From Cryptomeria japonica (lineage: Eukaryota > Streptophyta > Pinopsida > Cupressales > Cupressaceae), in contig NC_081406.1 of assembly GCF_030272615.1 (NCBI RefSeq), positions 164,965,521 through 165,029,520 on the forward strand: a stretch of DNA of 64,000 bases. Reading direction: 5' to 3'. The translations under genes were made by a program, and so were the position numbers. Under the pieces are notes generated by a model. It was given only the letters and a program-made list of their open reading frames with translations, made no database searches and had not been told where the DNA came from. Below are positions 46,433-58,340 of the stretch, piece by piece; within the stretch, counting starts at the first letter, position 1; every line of letters starts with the position of its first letter.

Positions 46433-48667
46433 ATGGCGGATGTGGCCTGGGAAGACCCGCCTCATGTTCCGCAGTGGGTCTACACGAAAGGCAGATGGAA
46501 GGACATGGTGATACAAGTAAACCGGAGTGGAAATAACAAGGTTTTTCAGCCAGCTTCAAAATACTTTCAAGGCTTCTTTGGGAACAGACGCAGTGTAGCA
46601 TGGAGGCAGAATAACAATGGAAGGAGATTCACTCAAGGGCGTTTTAATAATTGTGCCAATCATGGGAATTCTGAGAAGCAATTCAAGGGATTTTCGAGGA
46701 AATGGTCTTTGGATCTGGGCAATCAGTGCACGTTTGCTAGGGTTGTTGGCTTGGCAAATAAGAAGACTGCGGCTAGGGTTTCTGTTTCTTCAAAGCAGGT
46801 GGAAAATAAGGTAAATGTGAACCTCAAGGAAGCTAGTCCGGAAAAGGTAAGTAAGATTCCATTTGTTCCTATTCTGCCCGAGGTTTCTTCATCGCAGGTC
46901 TGGGCTCCTATCCCTTGTATCGATCTTTTAGGTTCTTATGTCGATAAGAAAGTGAATTGCTTGCATACGAATGCTATTTCTGGGGAAATTTGGGGTGATC
47001 AAATTAGTTTGTTAAAACTTTATCATAAATTGTAGAAAAGATGGGGGGATATGCATTATTTTCAATTATTGTCTACGAATGCTTTTATTATTGTCTTTGA
47101 TTCTCCTTCTTTCAAAGATGAGGCATTAAGAACTTCGCATCATTGGTTTGGAAAACATTTAATTTCAATTGCGGCTTGGAAACCTTTTTTTGTTCCTTCT
47201 TGGTCTAGTTCGAAACTTATTTCTTTCTAGTTTGGTTTACCTAAAATTCCTTTTGAATTCATGGATCTGGATGTTCTTGAGAAAATTGGAAATACTATTG
47301 GAACTTTTTTAACATCTAAATTGAACTTTGTGGAGGGGGAGGTTCTGGTAAAAATTTGTGTTCTTATTAACCCTAACAATGTTTGCCCCCGTACTTGTAA
47401 TATCAAGTCTCATGATGGTATTTGGCACTAGTCAATTGAGAAATTAGATAAGGAGCTTCTTAAGTCTCCTTTACTTTTGGATGCTCCTTTACTTATGGAT
47501 TTTAAGAAAAACTGGCAGATTGTTGACTTTGTCCCTAAATCCCCTAATAAAGATAGTTTGTCGGTGGGACCTTTAATTGAAGGATGTGGAAATGTCTCTT
47601 CGCATAAATTGGTAGAAACAGGGTACATTAATCTTGAAAATAATCCATTGTGTCGTAGTTTTGGGAAACCAAATGATCACACTTCGGGTTCGGTCTCACA
47701 TTCGTCTTTACTAAAGACATTTTCTAATAACAGGGGTATAGTGGATGGTAATCCCCTGATGAATGGAGTAGATCACCCATTGATGATAGATTGCCCTAAG
47801 ATGCCAAATAATCACACAAAGGGTAAGGACGATAATTTGTCTTCATGCACTCAAAAGGAGGTTTTGGATTCTTCAAAGAATGTGAATTTAGATAAAAATG
47901 TAGTGGTTGATATGGAAACTATTAAACAGGTACTTGCCATAGGTTTTCCTAATGATGCTTCTTTAATTTAGGAAATTAAGAATTTGGTGTCTAATAATTC
48001 CCCTCTAAATGTTGAAATTAATATGGCTAATGAATCTTCCTTAGGGAACAGTAATCCGTCAGAGGTTGTACTTGTTATTATGCCAGATGAGAATCTGGTT
48101 CAGCAAGTACATGATATTTTTAACAATCATGCACATCCAATGGATGAGGGTATTACTGATAGAGTTGTTTGTTCAATTGAGAATGATTTGGGGGGTATAA
48201 ACTCGACCCTTCCAATTTCTGCATCTGCTAATCCTTTTGCGGTTTTGGCTACAATAGAGTTGGGTTTTGAAGATAATCCATTTATCCTGGCTTCTCCAAA
48301 GTCATGCAAGAGTTTACCAATTGTCCAAACAACTCCAGTTTTTTCACCATCGGTGGTTTCTCCTAGGAGAGGTAGGCCTCCAAATAATCTTAAGACTCAA
48401 ATGGAAATTGATGCTGGAATTCAAAAGACTTTGTCCCTTTCTCCTGCTGGTGGGCAAGGGAGGCATTCGGTCTCTCTTGGTAGGCCTAAGAAAACATGCC
48501 TAACTCCTGTAAGCATAAAAAGAAAGAGGAGTAAAAGATTCGTGACTAGTCCACCTGTGACAAGATCAGGAGCTGTGAAACGTAATTTGCAAGGTTACTT
48601 TGGGGAAAGCAAAAATTCTCTGATTATTGGGAAGAGGGGAGCTTTAGCCTCCCCTCGAGGACAATGA
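46433..48667 (+). pseudogene. LINE-C ORF1 (RNA-binding protein), four stops
   Basis: One continuous frame of 745 codons from MADVAWEDPP to SPRGQ, with in-frame stops at 47033, 47228, 47429 and 47969. The N-terminal third is basic and Asn/Arg-rich (NNNGRRFTQGRFNN). The middle (about 47040-47370) has the DUF4283-like RNA-binding fold of plant L1 ORF1, including a FGLPKIPFEFMDLDVLEKIG segment. The C-terminal part is low-complexity and ends with a basic tail (IKRKRSKRF). No clear CCHC knuckle is seen. The stop codon overlaps the ORF2 start (ATGA at 48664-48667), which suggests coupled translation. Confidence 0.85.
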
Positions 48668-51600
48668 GAATTATTTCTTGGAATGTTAGGGGCTTAAATG
48701 CCCCTAACAAGAGACGCTTAATTAAGTCCCAAATGGACTTAATTAAATGTGATATTTTTATGTTGCAAGAAACAAAGTTGTCAAAGGAGTCTACTGATTT
48801 GGTTTTTTCATCTTGGAGAAGGTGGAATTTTCTTTCTTCTCCGGCTTGTGGTGCTTCAGAAGGTTTGGCACTGCTTTGGAATAATTATAATATTGAGGTA
48901 CAGTTAGTGGCATCTACTACAAATTGGATGTTGGCTTTAGTTCTGATACTTAATGTTAAGTACACATGGCAAGCTGATAAGATGAGAAGGGGGGGCGGCG
49001 GAGGGGGTGAATCATACAAACTTAATCTTCCATAAAAACATTAGATTCAACCTCAGTAACATATACTTTACTAATATAACCAAAACTATTAAACATGCAA
49101 ACTCAAAAGCATATAAATATCATAGACCTCATAACACCAGATTTAACGTGGAAACCCAAATAGGGAAAAACCATTGTAGGATTTTGGACCCACTAAGAAA
49201 TATACTCTTCTAGAGTATGCTCAGTTAAAAGCAAATCCTGTTAAGGATTACAAACACATTGCTAGATGTGACCCGGTTAAGGGATTTCCCTCAGATCTAT
49301 TAGGATCTTCACCTTGTTAGAAGTGACCTTGTTAAAGGATTTCAAACACTCAATCAGAATGTCACCTTGCTAGAGGGTTTTACAAATAAGACTATTAAGT
49401 CCACTTGGTTAAGAGATTTTTTGTCACTTCACAAAATAACAGTAATAAAAATCTATCTGCAACTTCACATCTAAAATGCTAAAGCAGATTCTTATTTGCT
49501 CAATACAATCTAGACATAGAACTAATCTTGTCCATCTGTTGGGCTCTATACTATGTTATACAAACAGTTCTTCAAGCTTTTGTGCTTGGTAATTACTATG
49601 TAGCATCCTTGTGCATACACTTGCCCGCATACATTGTTTATCAACAGTTCCCTATTTATAAACAATTGCCAACCACCTAATCTCCTTGATCACATTTCCC
49701 ATGATCAATCATAGCCATCAGATCTTCAAACTTTGACCAGGTTCAATGTATTCTTCGATCTGAAAAATGTTTTACCCTGCCTTGGAACTTGCATACATTT
49801 CTTGGGACTTGTGCTAGGGTATGCGGTTCAATCTGCACTGTAGATCTTCATGCCGATTTTCCTTTGCCATAGATTCTTTAACAAACTTTATGTACGGCAT
49901 ACCAATCATTTAATTAGTTCCATCTCATCAGCTCCCTTCATTAAATAATGCATGTAACCATTTGATGCATTTTGTTATAGCTCGGTTACAACTTGGTAAA
50001 TAATAAACTTTACTCGGTAGACACTCTGTCTTCATTAACCGATAGCGATAACCTTAGGGTTTACCGACTAGGTTCTTTGCTCAGTAACATAGTATAGTAT
50101 TAACCTTACAATAAATAACATATGTATGATATCAAAACAATCTAAACATCATGATCTCATCATTGTCTAACTCGGTAATAGTTGCCCATTGAATAACTTA
50201 TTCATCCCCTTATTCATCATATTCTTTCTGTGTCTTTTACCGACACCTTTATGCTCATCAAATCATACTTCTCAAGATATAGCAACATCATATTGATTTA
50301 GAAAATCAATATCTTGACATCAATGACAAAATAATAATATTAAGACAGTAAATCATCCTTAATCAATTATATCCATAATCATCAACAACCTTCTCAATAT
50401 CCTTATTGAAATGCCAACAATCTCCCATTGTTTGTTATAATGCCAACAGGCTTTAGTTATAAGCAAAATTTCGAAGGTTAAATTCTGGCTTTATAACATT
50501 TATGCTCCGTCAAGAATTCAAGGGAAGAGTAAGTTATGGGGTGAATTAAAGAGGATTTCTTCTCCCTTAAAACATGGTTCCTTTATTATCTTCGGGGGTG
50601 ATTTTAATGCTATCACTGATTTAGATGAGAAATAAGGAGGTGTTTTCCCTAATAAAAGGATTATGGATGACTTTGGGGTTTTCATTTCTGATATGAGCCT
50701 TTTTTATTGTAAGTCTCAGAATGGGGTTTTCACATGGACAAACATGAGAAGGCATTTTTCTCAGATTGCTGAGAGATTAGATCGTTTTTTGTTATCTGAG
50801 AATTGGATTGATTTAGATTTTGAATTCTTTTCCTCTAGTCTACCGGTCTCAAGTTCTGATCATTTTCCAATTTCCCTTTCAGTTATTGAGGATAGGGCTT
50901 CTTTTAAGTCTCCATTTAAATTTGGGCCCATGTGATTTAGGGATTCTTCCTTTTTACCTCTGCTTATGAAATGGTGGAATTCTGCTCCTTTTTATTCTGG
51001 GTCTCGTATGTTTCAGATTGCTAAGAAGTTAAGTTATTTAAAATTGAATATTAGGGAATGAAATATCTGGCATTTTAAGAACATTTTTCAGGAGAAACAA
51101 AGGATTCAAGATACGATTGAGTGTTTTAATACTCATGTGCTTCAACATGGTATGGTGCCATAAGTTTTTGATGAATTGAAGTCACTAAAATTACAGCTTG
51201 AGGAGGTGTTAGATAGAGAGGAGATCTATTGGAGACAAAAATCTAGAGAGTTATGGTTTTCAGATGGTGATAGGAACACAAAAAAAATTTATTATTCAAC
51301 TAATATTAAAAGATATAATAATAGGATATCTTATATTCAGTGTCAGAATGGGAATTTATTAACAGAGTCAAAGGACATTGCTTCAGAGGCAGTTAGGTTT
51401 TTTAAGTCATTATTATCTTCGGAAAATGGAAATCTTAGCAATGATATTATATCTAATATTCCTCCTTTTGTATCTTTGGAAGACAGTAAGATGTTGATGT
51501 CTCCCTTTTCCTTAGAAGAAGTTAAGAGTGTTGTCTTTGCCATAAATTCAGATAAAGCCTCGGGACTAGATGGTTTTACTCCTTTATTTTTTCAGAAATG

Positions 51601-54370
51601 TTGGGATTTTGTGGGAAATGATGTTTTATTGGCTCTCGAGGAATCTAGGAGAAATAGGTCCATTTTAAAAAAGCTTAATACTACAATGATTGCAATTATT
51701 CCTAAAAAAGAGGATACTAAGACTTTTGCTGGCTTCCACCCCATTGCTTTATGTAACACTTTGTATACGATATTTACGAAGGCAATTTCCCTTAGGTTGG
51801 CAAAAATTCTACCTAGGATCATTTCATTGGAGCAAGGTGGTTTTGTTCCCAAAAGGGAGATGAAAGAGGGTGCAATTGTAGCACATGAGGTGCTGCATTC
51901 TATTTCCACCCAAAGAACCCTGGCCATGATACTTAAGCTAGACATGATGAAGGCTTATGATAGAGTAGAGTGGGGGGCTTTATGTGTTGTTCTTGAGAAG
52001 TTAGGTTTTTCCAAGGCCTGGGTCAAATGGATTCGTGCATGTATTTCTTCTGCAAGATTCTTGATTTTAATTAATAGTTCTCCTTGTGGTTTTTTCACTT
52101 CCTCTAGGGGTTTGAGATAGGGAGATCCCCTTTCTCCCTTTTTGTGTATTCTCCTAGTTGAAGCCTTTAGTTGGACTATTAGGGCTGCTAAAGTGGGGGG
52201 GCTTTGGAAAGGTATAAGGATTCAGAATATTCCCCAAAGTATTTCTCATTGTCTCTTTGCAGATGATACTCTATTATTTGGACATGCTTCGTTAGTTGAG
52301 GCAAAAGTGATTAAAGGAATAATACAAAATTATGCATCGTTTTCTAGTTAGAATGTGAATGGTTATAAATCAAAGATTTTTTTCCTTAATACATCACAAC
52401 TGGTTCAGCATAGGTTGCAATCCTTTTGGGGATTTGAGACTGGAAATCTTCCATGTACTTACCTTGGGATTCCTTTCTTTGTTAAACAGGATAAGATTGG
52501 TTTTTGGGATAAGATTATTTTGGTCATTTCTAAAAGAATTCTCTCATGGAATCATAGATGGTTAACTTTGGTGGGTAAAATTATTCTCATCAAGTCTGTT
52601 TTGAATGTTGTTCCCATATATCTCATGTCTGTTTTGAAGTCTCCAAAAGCAGTCATTGTTAGTTTACAGGATACTCTTAGAGATTTTCTTTGGAATAATA
52701 ATAAAGATGGCAAGAAGAAACTCCCTTTAGTTGCATGGGATAAGGTATGTTTGCCTAAGGAACTTGGGGGAACAGGAATTCGGAGTCTAGAGAATCAGAA
52801 TTTAGCCTTAGGTGCTAAGTTGGTTTGGAAATTATATGACAAGCCTAGCTCCTTATGGGCACAGATTATGTTTGCTAAATATTTAAATAATGTACCGAGA
52901 GAGTACATTTTTAAAGTCTCAAATTTACCTTCGGGTTTTGCAATTTGAAATTTCCTTTGTAAATGTAGATCAGATATTTTGCCTCATCTCTCATGGATTG
53001 TTCATAATGGTAGAAAGGTCAGATTCTGGGATGAAGTATGGAATGGACACACACCTTTGGTGAATATTAGGGATTGGTCTCCTCTGAACATTGTTCTTTC
53101 CTCCCTTTGGGGTGTTTTTGTAGCAGATTATTTTGAAATTGTGACTAGTGGACCCCTTAAGCTAGCTAGATGGAAGTCGATTGATTTCTTAGATGTTGAT
53201 CAAAGCATGAAATTAGATTTTGAAGAGATTTTGGGGGATAGAATTGTATTTCTTTCTAATTATGAGGATGAACTTATTTGGACAAAGAATATTTCTAGTA
53301 AGTACACTGTTAAAGATGGTTATAACTCTCTTACGGTTGCTAAAGATTTATCTTCTTGGTCTTATAAGTTGTTTTGGCATTCTGCTTGTCTTCCAAAAGC
53401 TTGAGCTTTTGCTTGGTTGGTAGTTCAGGATAGAGTCCTTACAGGTATGAGACTAGACAGGCTTGGTATTACTCCTGTTTTCCCTTGTGTCCTTTTTAAC
53501 AAAAATTTGGAATCTTCTTCACACCTGTTCCTACATTGTGATTGTGCTTATGAATGTTGGTAGTAGTTGTTTGAGAAGTTAAATGTATCCTTTGTTATTG
53601 GTAAGGATCTCATTTCCCATTTTAGATCTTGGCCCTTTATGTTTGCCTCGTCTTTTTATGCATGCCTTTGGATCATATCTCCATCTATTGTGATTTGGAA
53701 TGTTTGGCTAGAGAGAAACAACAGGATATTTAAAAAAACAAGGTCTCCTGTGTCTGAGGTTCTATTAAAAATTGAGTCTTCAATCTCTGAGGTTGCTTTG
53801 TCTTTTATTTATAAGAATTTGGAAAATCTTACTTCTTTTTCACACTAGGATAGTAGAGTTACTAGAGTTTGAAAGCTGCTATTAGTTTTACCCTCTCATG
53901 GTTCAATTTTAAAAAAGAATGGTGCAATAGGTAAGAGATGCTCTGCTAGATGGAAACCTCCTCCGTAGGGGAACTTTAAACCGAATTTTGATGGGGCCTC
54001 TCGTGGTAACCCTGGGCCGGCTGGGGTAGGCATGGTAATTTATGATCACAATGCAAATTTTATTCGAGCTAAGTGTCATGCTATTGGTTTTAAAACTAAC
54101 AATTATGCAGAATTTCATGCTTTGTCTTTTGGATTGGATATGGAAATCTCTTTGGGAATTAAGGACTTAATAATTGAAGGTGATTCTATGGTGATTATTC
54201 AATGTGTTATGAAAAAGAAATCAAATTGTTGGAATTTGCAGTATATACTTGATCCCATTTTACAAAAAATAGAATTGTTTGAATCTTTCTTGGTATCCCA
54301 TTGTTACAAAGAAGTTAATAAGATTGCAGATTATTTGGCAAATTTAGCCATTGATAGCAATGCTAATTAG
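48664..54370 (+). pseudogene. LINE-C ORF2 (endonuclease, reverse transcriptase, RNase H)
   Basis: Without the inserted LTR and one duplication copy, the frame is about 1,397 codons. The AP-endonuclease domain starts MRIISWNVRGLNAPNKRR, has QETKLS near 48766, and continues after the insertion with FGGDFNAI (50595-50618) and SSSDHFPI (50852-50875). Reverse transcriptase follows: DKASGLDGF, ILKLDMMKAYDRVEW (51930-51974), GDPLSPFL and the catalytic LFADDTLLFG (52253-52282). The linker, a zf-RVT region (near 53380-53560) and an RNase H with its acidic positions (FDGASRGNPGPAG, YAEFHALSFGL, EGDSMVII, ADYLANLA; 53980-54360) complete it. About 13 in-frame stops break it (for example 50633, 50933, 51059, 52118, 52349, 52946, 53402, 53561), but all segments share one frame. 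Confidence 0.92.
48943..50448 (-). mobile_element. Antisense LTR inserted in LINE-C ORF2
   Basis: This 1,506-bp insertion is bounded by the direct repeat GGCTTTAGTT (48933-48942 and 50449-50458). On the minus strand it starts TGTTGGCATTATAAC, has a polypurine-like AATGGGAGA, then TGTTGGCATTTC... as the LTR proper, and ends with a C-rich tail (complement of GGGGGCGGCGGAGGGGGTGAATCA, 48991-49014). It therefore keeps a short piece of internal sequence next to the LTR. The 10-bp duplication is longer than the usual 5 bp. No coding capacity. Confidence 0.8.
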
Positions 54371-54944
54371 CGAGAGGTTGGTTTTGAGGAAATTCCTTCT
54401 AAGGTATGGGAAGGTTTGTAGCAATAGTCATATGATTTTCTTGAGTAACATCGATGTAAAATTTTATGATGATAATTATTCATGGTTTCCCCTTTCATTT
54501 CAAGTATTCGAGTTCGTTGTCTAGAGAAGAGTTCGAGGTCATGGTATTTGATATAATAGTGTTTTTCCAAAGGTTTTTTGATACTTTCCTTTTTGGCAGG
54601 AAGGTTTTTGGCTCATGGGATTTGGCACAAGGCTTTGGAAAATTTTGTCTTCTTCCATTGATAGCAGCTATAGAGTCTACATTTGAAAATTATCCGATGG
54701 GTTTTTTTGGCAAATTGTCATATGGGCTCTATGCAAAACTGATATTATATGTGTTGTGCCCACATTTTGTATGTGGTTTTAGGCGGGGTGTATAAATTGA
54801 TCCGTTAGATACTATAGGTTTATTTTATGAGTTGTGACCAAAGGTTTTCTTCCTAGGGTTCTTTCCTCTGGTATGCTCTTTGAATCCTGTGTAAAAAAAA
54901 GAAATATTAATAAAAAATTTTAGTGGAATAATCCACTTTTATTG
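54371..54944 (+). other. LINE-C 3' untranslated region
   Basis: Sequence between the ORF2 stop and the poly(A) tail, with AATATTAATAAAAAATTTTAG just before the tail. The frame at 54466-54795 has no recognisable domain and is probably fortuitous. Confidence 0.6.
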
Positions 54945-54969
54945 AAAAAAAAAAAAAAAAGTTCTAGGA

Positions 54970-55289
54970 AACAACATTTTCTACTAATAGTTCTATACTT
55001 ATTGGTTTTTGGTACTACTTTTTAACAACTAAAATTATGAGACGTACAAAATACATACATTTTCCATATTTAATGTAAATAGGTTAAAAAAATTATATTT
55101 GACAAAGTGGAGTGAACCAGTAAATCTGAAGGAGAGAGGCAGAGGAGAAAATAGAAAAGAGGGGATAGCAAATGAAATAACAGAAATGGATGTTGCTGCC
55201 AGGGTTTTTGGTACTACTTTTTAATAGAAATAGATTTAGAAATAGATGTTGCTGCCAGGGTTTCTGAGGGGATGTATACAACTTTCTTT
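54970..55289. other. Intron-like spacer
   Basis: Continuation of the receptor kinase intron beyond LINE-C. GATGTTGCTGCCAGGGTTT is repeated at 55190 and 55247. No exon is recognised. Confidence 0.4.
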
Positions 55290-56300
55290 TTCTAGTCATT
55301 TGGTGAAGATATCTACAAATTGCTTTTCCATCCGGCAATGTTCCAAGAATATTTCGCTAATAAAATGACACCTTGTGTAAATGTGTTTGCTTCTTTTATG
55401 AAAAATTGGATTTTTGGACAGTGCTATGGCTAAGTTGCTGCAATAGATCTTTGTTGCTTCTTGTTGTTCATTCTTCAAGTCTATTAACATTCTATTCTTA
55501 TAGTTGCTGCATACTTTGTTGCTTCAGCAGATGAAAGAGTGGCATTTGGTTGTTTCTTTGAAGCCAATGACACTACACCTGACCCAAAATGAAAAAAAAA
55601 AAAATCATAAGTGCTTTTTTTCTATCATCTATGCTGCCTGCACAATCACTATATGTACATCTTGTTAGCTTCAAATCACTTGACCTTGAGTAGAGAATTC
55701 TATAATTCCTTGTTCAATTTACATATCTCAATTTTGTTTTTCCCTGCTTGCCAATTAGAAAATTTTCAAGAGTCCATGGACCTTGAAATTAGACTAACTA
55801 AAAATATTATGTTTGGTCTTGTGGCTATTAAATATATAAGATTACCAAAAGGTTTTTTATATAAAGTCGGATTTGCATCGGATCCTTTGTCATCCGTATT
55901 CAATTTCAAAATCTATCACACTTGGTCTTGGGGCTGCCATTAAATTCATCATGTTAAACTTCTTCAAAATGTCAGTTACATTCTTAGATTGTAAAATTAA
56001 TATACCTTTTCATTCTAATTTACTTCAATACCAAAAACGTACCTTATAAGCTCAAATCAGTCATCTCAAATTCCTATTTTATAGCTACTTTGAATATGTC
56101 AATTGATAAATCACTCGTTAATATCAAGTCACCAACATACAAGTAAACAATTACATAATCTCACCTTACTCATTCGTCTTGGTGTACAATTTAGGATTAT
56201 TGTTGCACCTATTGAACCATTTTACAAAAGATAGGAATCAATTATGCTATACCAAGCTCTTGGGGCTTGCTTGAGTCCATAGTGAGCCACTTTAGATTGT
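55290..56300 (-). pseudogene. Copia pol relic (RT and RNase H)
   Basis: On the minus strand the RT motif YGLKQAPRAWY is at about 56248-56282. A changed active site YVGDLILTSD (normally YVDD) lies near 56120-56150. RNase H remnants (the CRQHR/DDRKS region near 55610-55650) are followed by the end block KIYCSNLAIALSKNPIFHKR near 55390-55450 and VDIFTK at 55296-55313. It is heavily decayed, with no LTRs found nearby. It lies in the putative long intron upstream of the receptor kinase exons. Confidence 0.75.
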
Positions 56301-58340
56301 AAAAATTGTTTTCGTGGCCTAAAATCTCAAACCTAGGTGATTGCTCCATATTCACCAGTTAAGAAATCTCTTAACTTAAGATAACTAGAAAAAATAGAAA
56401 ATATTCTACAATAATAGCTTACCACGTATTATCAATATTAGCATCAAAAGCATAATATTAGTTTTACTCTATATAGTCTCATGAAAAATTATCTCTTATG
56501 GTATCAAAAAGACGATGATGAAACTATAAAATTAAAAATATTTAAAAGCATATAATTGTCTTTAAAAAATAAATTACATAAATCAATAGTGATATCAAAT
56601 ATCAAATATCACATTCCAAAATATTTGTCATAGAGAGTCATGTCTCATGTAAGACACCTATCTATCCATATAATTTATTTATTCAAAGATATTTGGATCT
56701 ATGAATTTGGAAATAAACATTATCAATTCAATCTCTCCATATTTAACAATTGGCATTAGAACTCATCGTAGTTCTTATTGTTTAATGCCTTTTTCGGGTC
56801 CATTCCAAGAAATTTTCAAAACTTGTGAAGAACATCAACTATATTGAAATGTAATTTTGATAGTGGCAATGAGTTCAAGAAATCAAGATGAGTCCATTGG
56901 TACTTTCTAAATGCAATTGTCTCATTTTGAGTGCTCTCCACATTTCTTGGAGAAGTTTTTATTTTTGGAAAGAGGCAAGTTTTCATATATATATCTGATA
57001 TTCTAAGAGTTGAAGGAAATTTTGGTGTGGATAAAATCCATAGTAGGTCCATTTTATTATTTTTCTTGATTTTGTAATTGTGTGAAAAATAATTAAATGA
57101 TTAAATATTTAGGTTGTCGTAAAGAAAAAAATTAGAAGGAAACTTATATTTAAAATTCTATAAAGGAAGAAATATAAAGAAATAACAACGGCTTATTGTT
57201 AGGTTCCAAAATAAAGTTAAACTAAAATGTCACTTTAGGTAGATAATTTCAAGACAATTAGGCTCCTATATCCTCAGTATGAGCTTGAAACATGTTTCTA
57301 AACCTACAACTACACAAAAGAGGAGAAAAATGGTGTTGGGTTTACATAGGAGCTTGCCTCACTCAAACCCTAGGTTGGACTCAACTCTACATCAATTGTG
57401 ATTAAGAAAGAAATAGAAATTTGAAGTAAATGCTTGAATGTAAATGCTTAATTGAAATGATTATACCTTCAACTGATGATGCAATGCTCTTAGGATAAGC
57501 AATAACATGAAAACTTGTAATAAAATCCATTATGAAAACATAATTGAAGATTCCTTGTTGTAGCTTGTTGCTCCTTGAACCCAGATTTGCTCCTTAAAAA
57601 AAAAAATTGCTCTTAGAATGAGAGTTGTGGATTGATAATAAGAATAGGGAGTGATGTCTTATATAGGGTTCTCAAGGTAAATTCATTGACTTAAAATAAT
57701 AATTTTTCACTTCAAGGATAGATCCAAAAATGGTGAGACCCACACTTTCCTCCTAAACTTTTAGCTAAAAAGCATTGGACATTGGGTGTAACTAGTGTCT
57801 TGACAAAATAGGTCTAAATTTCAAGAGTAACAAGATAACAGGGCCATACTATCATATATGTAATTTATATGAAAAATGACAATAATTAGGTAGAGGAAAA
57901 TGTGTATTGAAATTTCAAATGAGATAGGACACATAAAAGATTAAAATGATATAAGATAAATGGCATATTTAAAGTAAGGGCCCAAAGAAGAATTTGTGTT
58001 GGAGTTTTAAAATAGAATAGGATTCATAATCTTGAGCTAAGAATTAATTTAAGACAAGAAAATGTCCTAAGATACTTAGAGGAATGAGAAAATTAAAAGA
58101 AATGCTAAGGAGAGTGTGAAATTGGACTCATAATTAAAGGAGTACAATTTATGACACTCAAATGTTCTCCCAAAAAATGTTGATTTTAAGATAATTTAAA
58201 AAATAAGATATGCAAGATTTTTTGGGGAAAACATGCACAAGCAATTCTGAAGCCTATTGAACCAAGAGTGAGGCTAACAAATGAAGGACTTAAATATTAG
58301 AGAAAAATAATTTACAGATGATGTTACTGTTACAAATGTA
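56301..58340. other. Unrecognised AT-rich spacer
   Basis: No gene or element is supported. A segment at about 56610-56700 (CCAAAATATTTGTCATAGAGAGTCAT...) is repeated in diverged form at 63910-63998. The rest is A/T-rich with a plant-intergenic character. Confidence 0.45.

Larger units (their letters stand above)
46254..54960 (+). mobile_element. LINE-C: full-length L1-type LINE in a receptor kinase intron
   Basis: The element has a 5' UTR (46254-46432), ORF1, ORF2 and a 3' UTR ending in a 16-A tail (54945-54960), flanked by a 9-10 bp duplication. Its own length is about 7.2 kb once the LTR at 48943-50448 is removed. It is antisense to the receptor kinase. Apart from that LTR its frames are free of indels and broken only by stop codons. 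Confidence 0.92.

Noticed and set aside
46617-46814. Second-frame ORF within LINE-C ORF1
   Set aside because: It overlaps the ORF1 frame, which is supported by its continuity with later segments.
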